DNA of 37,821 nucleotides from positions 1 to 37,821 of the forward strand of contig JACPIM010000022.1 in the NCBI GenBank assembly GCA_016188045.1, read 5' to 3'. Positions within the stretch are counted from its first letter, which is position 1. Each line of letters opens with the position of its first letter. This DNA is from Candidatus Woesearchaeota archaeon. Its GTDB lineage: Archaea; Nanobdellota; Nanobdellia; SCGC-AAA011-G17; JACPIM01. Made by a program: the position numbers and the translations under genes. The notes beneath the pieces were generated by a model. That model did not search any database. It saw nothing but the letters and a program-made list of their open reading frames with translations, and had not been told where the DNA came from. Of the stretch, positions 7,983-16,518 are shown one piece after another.

Positions 7983-8459
7983 TTATTTTTTAAAACTTAT
8001 AATTGAATCAAAATTTTTTTCTATTATTTTGGAATTAATAGCATTAATTTTAACATTTAGTAAATTAAAGGCAGAGGTAATATATGAAATATTCCATAAA
8101 GGAACATTAATTTTCTGTAATATTATTATTTTCTTGGATATAGCTTCTAATGGAACAACTTCTTTTTTTATTTTATCTACTATCTTAATGGCTTCTTCTA
8201 TTTTGGTTTTTATTTTAGTTAAATCCAATTCTTCTAAATCTTTCTGTTCTTTTTGGAATACTGCTGAATCCTCGTCTATCATTTTTATATTAACTCCTTC
8301 TATACCAAAAGAAGATATTTTTTTAGTTTTTTTAGAATAAAAATCAAATTGCCAGTTATTATCCATAAAGAAGCAACTTACAAGGTAAGAGTCGTCCTTG
8401 TTCCATTTTTTAAAAACTTCTGAGTTCTCTATTAATTTTAAATCCCCTTTAAGATTCAT
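7983..8459 (-). CDS. hypothetical protein, 158 aa
   Basis: I do not recognise a family with confidence. The protein is cytoplasmic by appearance. It has an N-terminal part with a SYLVSCFFM..NWQFDFYSK strand pair, a helical, Lys-rich middle (residues 70-105), and a C-terminal part (NVPLWNISYITSAFNLLNVKINAINSKII) that resembles the beta-alpha-beta end of PepSY-like or FMN-binding-like small domains. Its start overlaps the end of the next gene upstream by 11 bases, so it is the last gene of the thrS-led minus-strand run. Confidence 0.65.
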   Translation of the reverse strand: MNLKGDLKLIENSEVFKKWNKDDSYLVSCFFMDNNWQFDFYSKKTKKISSFGIEGVNIKMIDEDSAVFQKEQKDLEELDLTKIKTKIEEAIKIVDKIKKEVVPLEAISKKIIILQKINVPLWNISYITSAFNLLNVKINAINSKIIEKNFDSIISFKK

Positions 8460-8787
8460 AACTTTCTCCCAGAATTTCTTGTATTATACCTATAATTTTA
8501 CTGTAATACCTAAAGGGGTGTACAAAAAAACTTTTGCCTGCAATACCTTTATGTATAATTGGAACACAACACGAGTCACAACTTGTCCTATATTCTCGTG
8601 TTAATTCTAGCCATTCTCTATTAGCTCCTATTGTGAAGGCAGGCTCAAATAATCTGCCTTTAAATACAAACCCCAAAAGCTCTAATTCCTCATCAGTTGG
8701 AGCTATTTGTGTAATTAAGCCTTGGTATGAATAATTAACAAGACCAGTTATTTTTGTTTGTAAGCAAAGATTTTTCTCTCCCGACAT
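8449..8787 (-). CDS. hypothetical protein, 112 aa
   Basis: Family not recognised. A soluble protein with a CDSCC cluster (residues about 71-75) and Cys8, so metal or disulfide chemistry is possible. Its composition (Gly, Arg, Thr, Cys) is less Lys/Ile-rich than its neighbours. It lies 6 bases after the acetyltransferase gene and overlaps the next by 11 bases, which supports translation and membership in the thrS operon. Function unknown. Confidence 0.62.
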   Translation of the reverse strand: MSGEKNLCLQTKITGLVNYSYQGLITQIAPTDEELELLGFVFKGRLFEPAFTIGANREWLELTREYRTSCDSCCVPIIHKGIAGKSFFVHPFRYYSKIIGIIQEILGESYES

Positions 8788-8793
8788 TTAGTA

Positions 8794-9372
8794 CTAACTC
8801 CTCCTTTTCCCTTGTTTCCTTTTCCACTCTTCTTTTAATAATCCATAAATATTTTCGTCATAAATTTTCCCAGTTGATTTTGCTATAGCCGCCTTTCTTT
8901 TTCTTCCTTCATACTTAAATCCAAAATTTCTAGCCAGAGCATTTGAAGCTTTATTTTCTTTAAAAGCAAGAAGATTTATCCTTCGTAACTTTAATTTTTC
9001 GAATGCTAGATTTAATATGGCATTTAATGCTTCAGACATTATCCCTTGTCTCCAATATTTTTCTCCAAGCCAATATCCAACTTCTGCTATTCCTTGAGAA
9101 CTATCAACATGTATCAGTCCGATACCTCCAACAATCTTTTTTATTGCTTTTGATTCTATATTAAAACTATAGCTCTTTCTTGGCTTTTCTTTCTCTGTTT
9201 CTTTACAATGTGCTATCCACCACTTTGCATCTTTTAACGTATAAGGATATGGAACCGCAAGCAAATATCTAGAGACTTTTAAATTATTTATATTTTGTAT
9301 CAAATCTGGAATATCTTTCTTTTCTATTCTTCTTAAGACTAATCTTTTTGTTCCAATTTTCATATTTTTCAT
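8794..9372 (-). CDS. GNAT acetyltransferase, RimJ/RimL-like
   Basis: 192 residues with the GNAT fold as in RimJ/RimL. It starts with TKRLVLRRIEKKDI and contains GGIGLIHVDSSQGIAEVGYWL (split by the usual strand 4), the acetyl-CoA loop KYWRQGIMSEAL and the NxxSxxLxxxxGF-type end ENKASNALARNFGFKYEG. It would transfer acetyl from acetyl-CoA to an amino group, perhaps a protein N terminus, but the substrate cannot be read from sequence. The ATG overlaps the thrS stop (ATGA), so it is translationally coupled to threonyl-tRNA synthetase. Confidence 0.85.
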   Translation of the reverse strand: MKNMKIGTKRLVLRRIEKKDIPDLIQNINNLKVSRYLLAVPYPYTLKDAKWWIAHCKETEKEKPRKSYSFNIESKAIKKIVGGIGLIHVDSSQGIAEVGYWLGEKYWRQGIMSEALNAILNLAFEKLKLRRINLLAFKENKASNALARNFGFKYEGRKRKAAIAKSTGKIYDENIYGLLKEEWKRKQGKRRS

Positions 9373-11072
9373 TTCTTTTCTTTTATTTCTGTTAATAAAT
9401 CATTAATAAATTCCTCTACCTTTACGCCAAATTTAACTTTTCCATCTAAGGTTCTTATAGCCAAAGTCTTATTTTCCTGCTCCTTATCGCCTATTGTTAT
9501 TGTCAACGGAATTTTTTCTAATTGAGCATCCCTGACTTTTTTTCCTATTGATTCTGATCTATCATCTAGCTCTACTCTAATGTTATTATCCCTTAACTTT
9601 TTTAAAACATCTCCAGCAAATTTTTCATTCCTATCTGTTAAAGTTAATATTCTTACTTGAACAGGAGATAGCCATAACGGAAGTTTTCCAGCATAATGCT
9701 CTATTAATATCCCTATGAACCTTTCCAAACTTCCTAAAATCGCCCTATGTATCATAATAGGGGTATGTTTATTTCCGTCTTTTCCCTCATAAGTGGCTTT
9801 AAAGTTTAAGGGCATTTGAAAATCCAATTGTATAGTAGCTAATTGCCAGCTTCTATCCAAACTGTCTCTAATATCAAAGTCTATTTTTGGCCCATAAAAT
9901 GCTCCCTCACCTTCTTTAATATTGAATTTTATTTTCTTTTTGTTTAAAGCATTTCTTAAAGCCTCTTCTGCCTTCTCCCAAAGCTTAGGATCACCCATGG
10001 CTTTTTCTGGTTTTGTGCTTAAATTAACGACATATCTAAAATTAAAGACTTTTTTATACACTGTATCAATAAAATCCATCAAATCCAATATCTCTTTTTC
10101 AATCTGTTCTTCTGTTACAAAAATATGTGCATCATCTTGTGAGAATTTTCTAACTCTAGTTAATCCACCCAAAACGCCCCTTAATTCATTCCTATGTAAC
10201 GCACAAAAATCAGCTATCCTCAAAGGAAGTTCACGATAACTCCTGATTTTGTTTTTGAATATTAATACATGTGATGGGCAGTTCATTGGTTTTAATGCTG
10301 CCTCTGAATTATCAACATTTAAAACAAACATATCTTCTTTGAAATGCTTCCAATGCCCTGAAGTTTCCCACAGCGCTTTATTAAATATTTGTGGTGTAAT
10401 TACTTCTTGATAGCCTCTTTTTTTGTACTCTTCTCTGACAAAATTCAATAATTCATTATAAATCACTGTTCCTTTTGGTTCAAAGAAAGGAGACCCTGGA
10501 CTATACTCATGAAAAAAGAAAAGTTCCAATTGCTGTCCAATCTTCCTATGATCTCTTTTTTCCGCTTCTTCTAATTTTTTTAAGTATTCTTCTAGTTCTT
10601 TTTTTGAATTAAAAGCTATTCCATATATTCTTTGTAACTGTTTATTTTTAGAATCTCCTTTCCAATAAGCTCCGGCAATTTTTAATAACTTAAACGCTTT
10701 AATCTCTTTTGTGTTTTTTACATGCGGACCGGCACATAAATCTGTAAAACTTCCATGAGTATAAAAAGTTATATTATTATCAGGTAAATTTTTTAATAAT
10801 TCTAATTTATATGGCTCGTCTTTTAGTATTTTTTCAGCTTCATTTCTTGTTTTTTTTGATTTTTTAAAATCTAGATTTTTCCCTATTATCTCCTGCATCT
10901 TTTCTTCTAATTTTTTTAAATCATCCGGTGTAAGGGTATGTTTTAAGTCAAAATCATAATAGAAACCATCATCTATTGCAGGACCTATTCCAAGTTTTGC
11001 TTCTGAAAATAATTCTTTTACTGCTGAAGCCAATACATGGGAAGCCGAATGTCTGATTTTTTCTAAATCCAT
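9369..11072 (-). CDS. thrS: threonyl-tRNA synthetase, bacterial type without TGS
   Basis: 567 residues. The protein starts directly with the bacterial-type editing domain: HSASH (HxxxH) near the N terminus and TDLCAGPHV later, the residues that bind and clear mischarged Ser-tRNA. The class II catalytic core follows, with zinc ligands in MNCPSH, DDAHIF and MIHRAI, then a C-terminal anticodon-binding domain (PVQVRILTLTD). The usual TGS domain of about 60 residues at the N terminus is missing. Most archaea have an unrelated D-aminoacyl-deacylase-like editing domain, so this is a bacterial-type enzyme, known in some DPANN. It leads a minus-strand operon. TATA-like TTTAAATATATA lies about 30 bases upstream. 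Confidence 0.95.
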   Translation of the reverse strand: MDLEKIRHSASHVLASAVKELFSEAKLGIGPAIDDGFYYDFDLKHTLTPDDLKKLEEKMQEIIGKNLDFKKSKKTRNEAEKILKDEPYKLELLKNLPDNNITFYTHGSFTDLCAGPHVKNTKEIKAFKLLKIAGAYWKGDSKNKQLQRIYGIAFNSKKELEEYLKKLEEAEKRDHRKIGQQLELFFFHEYSPGSPFFEPKGTVIYNELLNFVREEYKKRGYQEVITPQIFNKALWETSGHWKHFKEDMFVLNVDNSEAALKPMNCPSHVLIFKNKIRSYRELPLRIADFCALHRNELRGVLGGLTRVRKFSQDDAHIFVTEEQIEKEILDLMDFIDTVYKKVFNFRYVVNLSTKPEKAMGDPKLWEKAEEALRNALNKKKIKFNIKEGEGAFYGPKIDFDIRDSLDRSWQLATIQLDFQMPLNFKATYEGKDGNKHTPIMIHRAILGSLERFIGILIEHYAGKLPLWLSPVQVRILTLTDRNEKFAGDVLKKLRDNNIRVELDDRSESIGKKVRDAQLEKIPLTITIGDKEQENKTLAIRTLDGKVKFGVKVEEFINDLLTEIKEKK

Positions 11073-11158
11073 AGGTTTAGTTTAATAATGTATATATTTA
11101 AATTTAACTAAAAAATCTTATAAAAACATTTAAATAACTAATAAAAGTTTAGTTTGCT

Positions 11159-13060
11159 ATGAAATTATCCATATACTTAGTGATATGTTTTTTATTAATA
11201 AGTGGTGTTTCTGCATTTATTTTCATTAATGATATTGAAAAAAATATTTATAACCTTGGTGATAAAGTAAATGTTTCTGGATATTTAGTTAATGATAAAG
11301 ATGAATCTGGCATATTGGAATTAAGCTTAGACTGCACAAAAAAAAGTAATTTATTAGTAAAAATAATCCACCTTAAAAGAGAAAAACCATATAATTTCAG
11401 TGAAGAAGTTCCTTTAATTTCAAATACATTAGGTAAATGTGGAATATTATCTTCTTTTTTAATTAATTCTACTTTAGCTGATTCTACTTACAGTAATGAA
11501 TTTATTTTAACTGATGAGCTAGAGGGAGCTTTTTCCATTGATAAAAAAATAATTCAACAAGGCAATGACATAGACATAAAAGGCCATATAAATAAGAAAA
11601 ATAACGAATCAATAAATGGTATTGTAATCTTGTCTTTTTTTCTAGGCGATGAACTTTATTTAATTAAAAACAGTGGTATCACAAACAATCTAGATTTAAA
11701 ATTGGATACCAGTAATTTTATCCCAGGAAAATATAATTTAGACATTATAGCTAAAGATCCCTATGGCAATAAGAAAAATTTCCAAAAAGTTGCCAATTTT
11801 GAAATTGTTAACGAGGTATCTGTCTCTGTTGACGCAAATAAAAAAGAAGTTTTGCCAGGAGTAAATGTATTTGTTTATGGAAAAGCGAATACTATTCTAA
11901 AAGAAAGCTTTAGAGATGGAAAGGTCATCATTCAATTTGATAATTCTGAATATAAGGCCAAATTAATGGATAATGGATGGTTTAATTACGAACTGTTTAT
12001 ACCAAAAGATATCAAAAGCGGAGAGCATAAAATAAAAGTTGTTGTTACTGATAATTTTGGAAATAAGGGCGAAAATGGGGTTTCAATCAATGTCTTGTCT
12101 GTGCCAACAAATCTAAGTTTTTTTGGGCTAGATGAAAAATTTAGTCCTAATGAAGATATAGTAATAGGGACTTTTTTATATGATCAGGCAGGCGATTTAA
12201 TCAATGAACTAATTAATATTAAAATAGTTGATTTAGAAAATAAAACTTTGTTATATAGAAGCGTTAAATCTGGTTCTGAGATAAATTTTAAAATGCCAGA
12301 AAGGCAACATACTAACTTAAAGGTAATTGGCGAAGCTGGAATTGTTCAAGAAAATATAATATCAATAGAAAAAGCCAGTAGTTTGGATTTTGAAGTTATT
12401 AATCAAACTCTAATTATCGAAAATAAAGGCAACACAAAATATAACGAACCTATAAAAATTAATATTTCCAGTTCTGATGTTACTTCTGTTCTAATTAAAA
12501 AAACAAGTCTAGGTCCAGGTGAAAAGCTAAAGATTAATTTAAATAGAGAGGCAAAGACAGGCATTTATAATATTGATGTTGATAGTAAAGTATTTAAGAA
12601 TGTTTATATTGTCGGTTTAGGAGATAAACCATACAACCTTATTTATTGGGTATTTGTTGTTATTTTTTTAATAGTGTGTTGGTATATCTTATTTTTTAGA
12701 AGAAAAATGAAGTTACTTAAAGCACTAAGGGAAAAGAGAAATTTATTAAGAAAAAAATTAGGTCTAAGCGATAATACAGATAAGGTTAAAAAAGATATTT
12801 ACAAAAATAATATCTTAAGAAAATTTGAAGAACAAGAAAGAAAAACTACGAAGAGTTTAAAGTTTAATTTTAAAAAAGAAAAAAATGATGCCGGTTTTTA
12901 TGATTTAAGCAGAAATTATGTTAAACAGGATAATAGTTCAGCAAATAATAATTATCCTTTATCTCAAACCTGGAAAGAAGAATTTGTTGGTTGGAATAAT
13001 AAAAAAGAAAAGAAAAAAGATAGCGATGAAGATTCTGGATTGTTCAATATGTTTGATTAA
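11159..13060 (+). CDS. large Ig-like membrane protein with charged tail
   Basis: 633 residues. A signal peptide (LVICFLLISGVSAF) is followed by about four Ig/macroglobulin-like beta domains. The repeated phrases KVNVSGYLVNDKDE, DIDIKGHINKKNN, NVFVYGKANT and DIVIGTFLYDQ each mark the same strand, so these are degenerate repeats. A transmembrane helix (about 491-513, WVFVVIFLIVCWYILFF) is followed by a 120-residue cytoplasmic tail that is highly Lys/Glu-rich and ends in SGLFNMFD. It is probably a surface protein linked to the cytoplasm. Its function is unknown. The gene is divergent from thrS, and the ATG follows a TATA-rich promoter. Confidence 0.78.
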   Translation: MKLSIYLVICFLLISGVSAFIFINDIEKNIYNLGDKVNVSGYLVNDKDESGILELSLDCTKKSNLLVKIIHLKREKPYNFSEEVPLISNTLGKCGILSSFLINSTLADSTYSNEFILTDELEGAFSIDKKIIQQGNDIDIKGHINKKNNESINGIVILSFFLGDELYLIKNSGITNNLDLKLDTSNFIPGKYNLDIIAKDPYGNKKNFQKVANFEIVNEVSVSVDANKKEVLPGVNVFVYGKANTILKESFRDGKVIIQFDNSEYKAKLMDNGWFNYELFIPKDIKSGEHKIKVVVTDNFGNKGENGVSINVLSVPTNLSFFGLDEKFSPNEDIVIGTFLYDQAGDLINELINIKIVDLENKTLLYRSVKSGSEINFKMPERQHTNLKVIGEAGIVQENIISIEKASSLDFEVINQTLIIENKGNTKYNEPIKINISSSDVTSVLIKKTSLGPGEKLKINLNREAKTGIYNIDVDSKVFKNVYIVGLGDKPYNLIYWVFVVIFLIVCWYILFFRRKMKLLKALREKRNLLRKKLGLSDNTDKVKKDIYKNNILRKFEEQERKTTKSLKFNFKKEKNDAGFYDLSRNYVKQDNSSANNNYPLSQTWKEEFVGWNNKKEKKKDSDEDSGLFNMFD

Positions 13061-13261
13061 TTATTGAAACACCCTATAACAAAAAAGACTTTTTGTCAAA
13101 ATATTGTCTACTGCTAATAGGACAGATATCATCCCAACATAACTAATTTGATCTTGAGAAAATATTCCAAGAATCTGTAGAAATTGAGCAAGCATGTTAA
13201 ATAAAACTATAACTATTAGTATAAATACGAGCCCTTCTACTAGATATTTGATGATCCTCAT
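13061..13261 (-). CDS. small membrane protein, two helices
   Basis: 66 residues with two hydrophobic segments, LVFILIVIVLFNMLAQFL and ISYVGMISVLLAVDNIL. Its stop codon directly abuts the stop of the convergent Ig-like gene. No family was recognised. A plausible short gene because of its clean two-helix pattern and an AT-rich promoter upstream, but there is no independent support for translation. Confidence 0.45.
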   Translation of the reverse strand: MRIIKYLVEGLVFILIVIVLFNMLAQFLQILGIFSQDQISYVGMISVLLAVDNILTKSLFCYRVFQ

Positions 13262-13468
13262 ATTATCTTGAATAATTTTAATAGAATAAATATGATTATC
13301 AGGTAAATTATTAATCTGGTTATGTCATCAAATGAGAAATTGTATTTTGGTATAATACCTAAAATTCTTGTTTTTATTTAAACCTTTCTAAAATATTCTA
13401 CTACTTTTTAGTTGTAACTATAGAAAGATTTATAAATAACTACTTTATCCCTTTATTGGGTGTATAAA

Positions 13469-13831
13469 ATGGATGTCGATGAAGTATTAAGAGGATTAAA
13501 TGCTAGAGGGTATAATGTCTATTTCTTTGATAGATTGAATGGAGGGTGCTTAGGTAGTTTTGAAGATGCTGTTCAAAAAGGTTTAGCTGTGACCCAAGAA
13601 GCATTTTATGGTAACGGAATGAAAAGGGAGCAGGGAGTTATGCCATTTATTGTTGAACCGGGTCAGAGATTTTTTGTTCTTCCTTCTTGTGGAAATCCAA
13701 ATTCTCCAGAGGCTGTGCTAACTGAAATAAGAAGATTAAAACGCGAAGATAAAATTCCTAGGAATTTAGATTACCAACTATTTGAATTGGTTGGGGGCTT
13801 TGGTCCTGAGTATTTTCCACGTTTATTATAA
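13469..13831 (+). CDS. hypothetical protein, 120 aa
   Basis: Soluble protein of 120 residues with a Gly-, Arg- and Glu-rich composition unlike the Lys/Asn-rich envelope proteins nearby. It contains GYNVYFFDRLNGGCLGSFEDAV and a C-terminal LFELVGGFGPEYFP. Family not recognised. TTTATAAAT near 13430-13438 places transcription about 25 bases downstream, so ATG 13469 with a very short leader is chosen over GTG 13460. It stands alone with about 200 bases of non-coding DNA upstream. Confidence 0.7.
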   Translation: MDVDEVLRGLNARGYNVYFFDRLNGGCLGSFEDAVQKGLAVTQEAFYGNGMKREQGVMPFIVEPGQRFFVLPSCGNPNSPEAVLTEIRRLKREDKIPRNLDYQLFELVGGFGPEYFPRLL

Positions 13832-13900
13832 AAAGTTAGTTCTTGAACAGATAAAGAGAGTTAGATATAATAAATTATTTATTTTGATCTTTGAATAATA

Positions 13901-14371
13901 CTATCTTCTAATAAAAATCCAATCTTTCTCAGAGTCTATTTTTTTAAAGTTTTCTAATAAACCTTCTTTTTCTAATATTTTTGCTAATTTTGATTTTTTT
14001 AGAACTGTTAATGCTATTTGTGAGCTAGGTTTTGCAACCCTAAAAATTTCTTTTAGTGCTTTTTTAATATTTGTATGATGTAAAGCAGTTACTGAAATTA
14101 TTACATCAAAAGTTTTATCTTTAAATGGCAATTTTTCAGCTTTCGCTAGTATCTTATTCCCTCTATACCGCTTTAAAAGTTCTTTAGATGGGTCTAAAGC
14201 AATACACATACAATATTTTTCAAATGGTTTTGTTGAAATTCCAGTTCCTGCCCCTATGTCTAATAATAACCCCCTTGGTCTAATATATTTAAGAATGATA
14301 TTTACTTTTTTTGATTGTTCTTCTTTATGAAGTTCATTATAGGATTTAGCTATTTTGTTGTAGTATTCCAT
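13901..14371 (-). CDS. class I SAM methyltransferase
   Basis: 156 residues, a compact methyltransferase of the type-11 kind. The N terminus YYNKIAKSYNELHKEEQ is the common lead helix; motif I is LLLDIGAGTGIST; the acidic residue after strand 2 is in IALDPSKELL; and motif IV is FDVIISVTALHH. The substrate is unknown; such short enzymes often act on small molecules or tRNA. It is divergently transcribed from the SUF regulator. The shared TATA-like stretch at 14393-14402 and palindrome at 14408-14422 lie upstream of its start, so it could be co-regulated. Confidence 0.85.
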   Translation of the reverse strand: MEYYNKIAKSYNELHKEEQSKKVNIILKYIRPRGLLLDIGAGTGISTKPFEKYCMCIALDPSKELLKRYRGNKILAKAEKLPFKDKTFDVIISVTALHHTNIKKALKEIFRVAKPSSQIALTVLKKSKLAKILEKEGLLENFKKIDSEKDWIFIRR

Positions 14372-14392
14372 AGAAATGAGATAAATAGAAAT

Positions 14393-14402
14393 ATTTATAT
14401 AT
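14393..14402. promoter_or_regulatory. bidirectional TATA-like element
   Basis: TATTTATATA is nearly symmetric and reads as a TATA box on both strands. It lies 22-31 bases from the methyltransferase ATG (14371, minus) and 24-33 bases from the regulator ATG (14426, plus). Both distances fit leaderless archaeal transcripts. Confidence 0.6.
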
Positions 14403-14407
14403 TATTA

Positions 14408-14422
14408 GTTCACACTGTGAAC
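14408..14422. promoter_or_regulatory. perfect 15-bp palindrome, likely operator
   Basis: GTTCACA C TGTGAAC is a perfect inverted repeat with 7-base arms and one central base. It lies between the TATA-like element and the ATG of the XRE-type regulator, 3 bases before that ATG, so it should cover the transcription start. A bound dimer there would block transcription. The most likely ligand is the regulator itself (autorepression), possibly with control over the SUF operon behind it. This is inference from position and symmetry. Confidence 0.7.
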
Positions 14423-14425
14423 CTT

Positions 14426-14779
14426 ATGAAACAAAATATTCAAGAGATAGAAGTATGGTATGTTTTACCAACTGTTAGAAAAGAAATAGTTAAAGGACTT
14501 TTAGAAAAAGGATTAAACCAAAACCAAGTTGCTAAAAAACTTTCATTGAGAAAGTCTACCATATCCCAATATGTAAACAAAAAAAGAGGAAAAGAAATTA
14601 AATTTAATGATGAAACATCAAAATCAATTAAAGAAGCAGTTAATAACATAATGGATGACAAAGACCCTTCTAAAGAGATTGCTAATATTTGTGAATTATT
14701 TGTTAAAAATAGAACAATATGTGAAATTCATAAAACATATGAAAATGTTCCAATAGACTGCGGGTTGTGTTTAAAATGA
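14426..14779 (+). CDS. XRE-type HTH regulator with four Cys (COG2522-like)
   Basis: 117 residues. EVWYVLPTVRKEIVKGL opens the protein as in archaeal COG2522-type regulators. A helix-turn-helix lies at about 30-52 (LNQNQVAKKLSLRKSTISQYV). The C-terminal part has exactly four cysteines: Cys89, Cys99, Cys112 and Cys115 in PIDCGLCLK. Four Cys with a final CxxC fit an Fe-S cluster or zinc site. The chosen ATG immediately follows the palindrome; a longer frame upstream would erase the promoter. It overlaps the next gene (ATGA) and heads the SUF operon, so it is a good candidate for an Fe-S-responsive repressor of that operon; the sensing role is inference. Confidence 0.82.
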   Translation: MKQNIQEIEVWYVLPTVRKEIVKGLLEKGLNQNQVAKKLSLRKSTISQYVNKKRGKEIKFNDETSKSIKEAVNNIMDDKDPSKEIANICELFVKNRTICEIHKTYENVPIDCGLCLK

Positions 14780-15114
14780 GCAGATTTTTTTCAGGAAAAG
14801 TGTCAGTAAAAGCATTTCAAATAGGTTGTCCTATTGAGTTTACACAAAAAGGAAGTAGGTACATACATTCTGCTGTTTTTGATGGCCTATTGGAAGCAAA
14901 TGGTGGATTAGAAGCACATTTTATATTCCCTAGATTCAAAGATTTTTGTCTTGGTATTTTTAGGCTACCTGTTGTGGTATTGGATAATGATATAGGATAT
15001 GTAGATTTCAGTAATGTTGCTTTTGGTGATGAATTACTTCCTTATAAACCAAGAAATAAATCAAAAGAGTATTACGATAGAATTTGTGAGATTCTTCTAG
15101 GCAGAAGGTTATAA
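14776..15114 (+). CDS. hypothetical protein between regulator and sufB
   Basis: 112 residues, family not recognised. It is soluble, with a beta-rich N-terminal half (FSGKVSVKAFQIGCPIEFTQ), a hydrophobic middle (FCLGIFRLPVVVLDNDIGYVDF) and a short helical end (KEYYDRICEILLG). The ATG at 14776 overlaps the regulator stop (ATGA), and its own stop overlaps the sufB ATG by one base, so it is translated as part of the SUF operon. A GTG 9 bases earlier is less likely. Its place suggests a role linked to cluster assembly or regulation; nothing in the sequence proves it. Confidence 0.68.
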   Translation: MSRFFSGKVSVKAFQIGCPIEFTQKGSRYIHSAVFDGLLEANGGLEAHFIFPRFKDFCLGIFRLPVVVLDNDIGYVDFSNVAFGDELLPYKPRNKSKEYYDRICEILLGRRL

Positions 15115-16517
15115 TGGCAAAAGAACAATTCGTAATCAATAGAGAAATATTAGATCATAAGAATCCAGAAAGGGCGGTTTTGAAAGCCCCAATAGGATTA
15201 ACAGAAGAAACAGTTAGATTAATCTCTAAAGATAAAAATGAACCAGAATGGTTACTGCAAAAAAGATTACAATCTTTTAAATTCTTTAAAGAAATGCCAC
15301 TACCGAATTGGGGACCAAGTTTAAACAAATTAAATTTAGATAAAATTGTTTATTACATAAAGCCAGATGAGAGGGGGGGAGCTAGAAACTGGGATGATGT
15401 TCCGGAAGATATTAAAACTACTTTTGAAAAATTAGGAATTCCAGAAGTTGAAAGAAAAGCCTTGGCAGGCGCTGGTGCCATTTATGAAAGTCAGGCAGCA
15501 TACCACAATTTAAAGCAAGAATGGGAGAAAAAAGGAGTGATATTTGAAGATATGGATGAAGCAGTTAAGAAATATTCTGAATTAGTTAAGAAATATTTTA
15601 TGACAACTTGTGTTCCTATAAATGATCATAAATTTGCTGCTTTACATGGTGCGGTTTTTAGTTCCGGGACTTTTATTTATGTTCCTAAAAATGTTAAAGT
15701 AACTATTCCCTTGCAAGCTTATTTCAGAAAAAATGCTATAAGATCAGGACAATTTGAGCATACTTTAATAATTGCTGATGAAGGCAGTGAAGTTTCATAC
15801 ATTGAAGGCTGTAGTTCTCCTCAATATAATGAGAGTTCTTTGCATGCGGGGTGTGTTGAGATTTACGTTAAAAAAAATGCAAGGGCAAGATATAGCAGCA
15901 TTGAAAATTGGAGTAAAGATACTTTTAATTTAAACACAAAAAGAGCGATTGTTGAAGAAAATGGGGTTATAGAATGGATAAATGCAAATACTGGCTCTGC
16001 CTGCACCATGCTCTATCCAAGTTCTATCTTGAAAGGAAAAAATGCAAAATCTGATTTTATAGGAATAGCTGTTGCTGCAAAAGATCAAAATCAAGATACA
16101 GGACACAAGGTTTATCATCTAGCTGAAAACACAAGTTCAACTGTTCAAAGTAAATCTATAAGTATGGATGGAGGGATTACAACTTATAGGGGAATTTTGA
16201 AAATAATTAAAGGAGCTAAAAATTCCAAATCGAGCGTTAAATGCGATGCTTTAATATTAGATGATAGAAGTAAAAGTGATACCATCCCTTTTATTGAGAT
16301 AAATGAGGAAAAAGTTGATATTGCTCATGAAGCCACAGCAGGAAAGATTGGCGCTGAGCAAATGTTTTACTTAATGAGCCGTGGTTTAAGCGAAGAAGAA
16401 GCAATGAAGATGGTTGTTTCTGGATTTATTGAACCTATATCTAAAAATTTACCGGGTGAATATGCAATAGAGTTTAATAGATTAATAGAACTGGAAATGG
16501 AAGGTTCTGTAGGTTAA
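15114..16517 (+). CDS. sufB: Fe-S assembly scaffold SufB
   Basis: 467 residues, full-length SufB of the bacterial/archaeal long form. Signature segments: LPNWGPSL, HGAVFSSGTFIYVPKNVKV, FEHTLIIADEGSEVSYIEGC, the parallel beta-helix core, VKCDALILDDRSKSDTIP, and the end HEATAGKIGAEQMFYLMSRGLSEEEA split over the known C-terminal helices, closing EMEGSVG. SufB binds SufD and SufC and assembles clusters from persulfide sulfur. It follows the unknown gene with a 1-base overlap and precedes sufD by one base. Confident. Confidence 0.97.
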   Translation: MAKEQFVINREILDHKNPERAVLKAPIGLTEETVRLISKDKNEPEWLLQKRLQSFKFFKEMPLPNWGPSLNKLNLDKIVYYIKPDERGGARNWDDVPEDIKTTFEKLGIPEVERKALAGAGAIYESQAAYHNLKQEWEKKGVIFEDMDEAVKKYSELVKKYFMTTCVPINDHKFAALHGAVFSSGTFIYVPKNVKVTIPLQAYFRKNAIRSGQFEHTLIIADEGSEVSYIEGCSSPQYNESSLHAGCVEIYVKKNARARYSSIENWSKDTFNLNTKRAIVEENGVIEWINANTGSACTMLYPSSILKGKNAKSDFIGIAVAAKDQNQDTGHKVYHLAENTSSTVQSKSISMDGGITTYRGILKIIKGAKNSKSSVKCDALILDDRSKSDTIPFIEINEEKVDIAHEATAGKIGAEQMFYLMSRGLSEEEAMKMVVSGFIEPISKNLPGEYAIEFNRLIELEMEGSVG

Positions 16518-16518
16518 A

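Noticed and set aside
14315-14425. Longer N terminus for the SUF regulator
   Set aside because: It would start inside the divergent methyltransferase and include the TATA box and palindrome as coding DNA; the family starts at the ATG at 14426.
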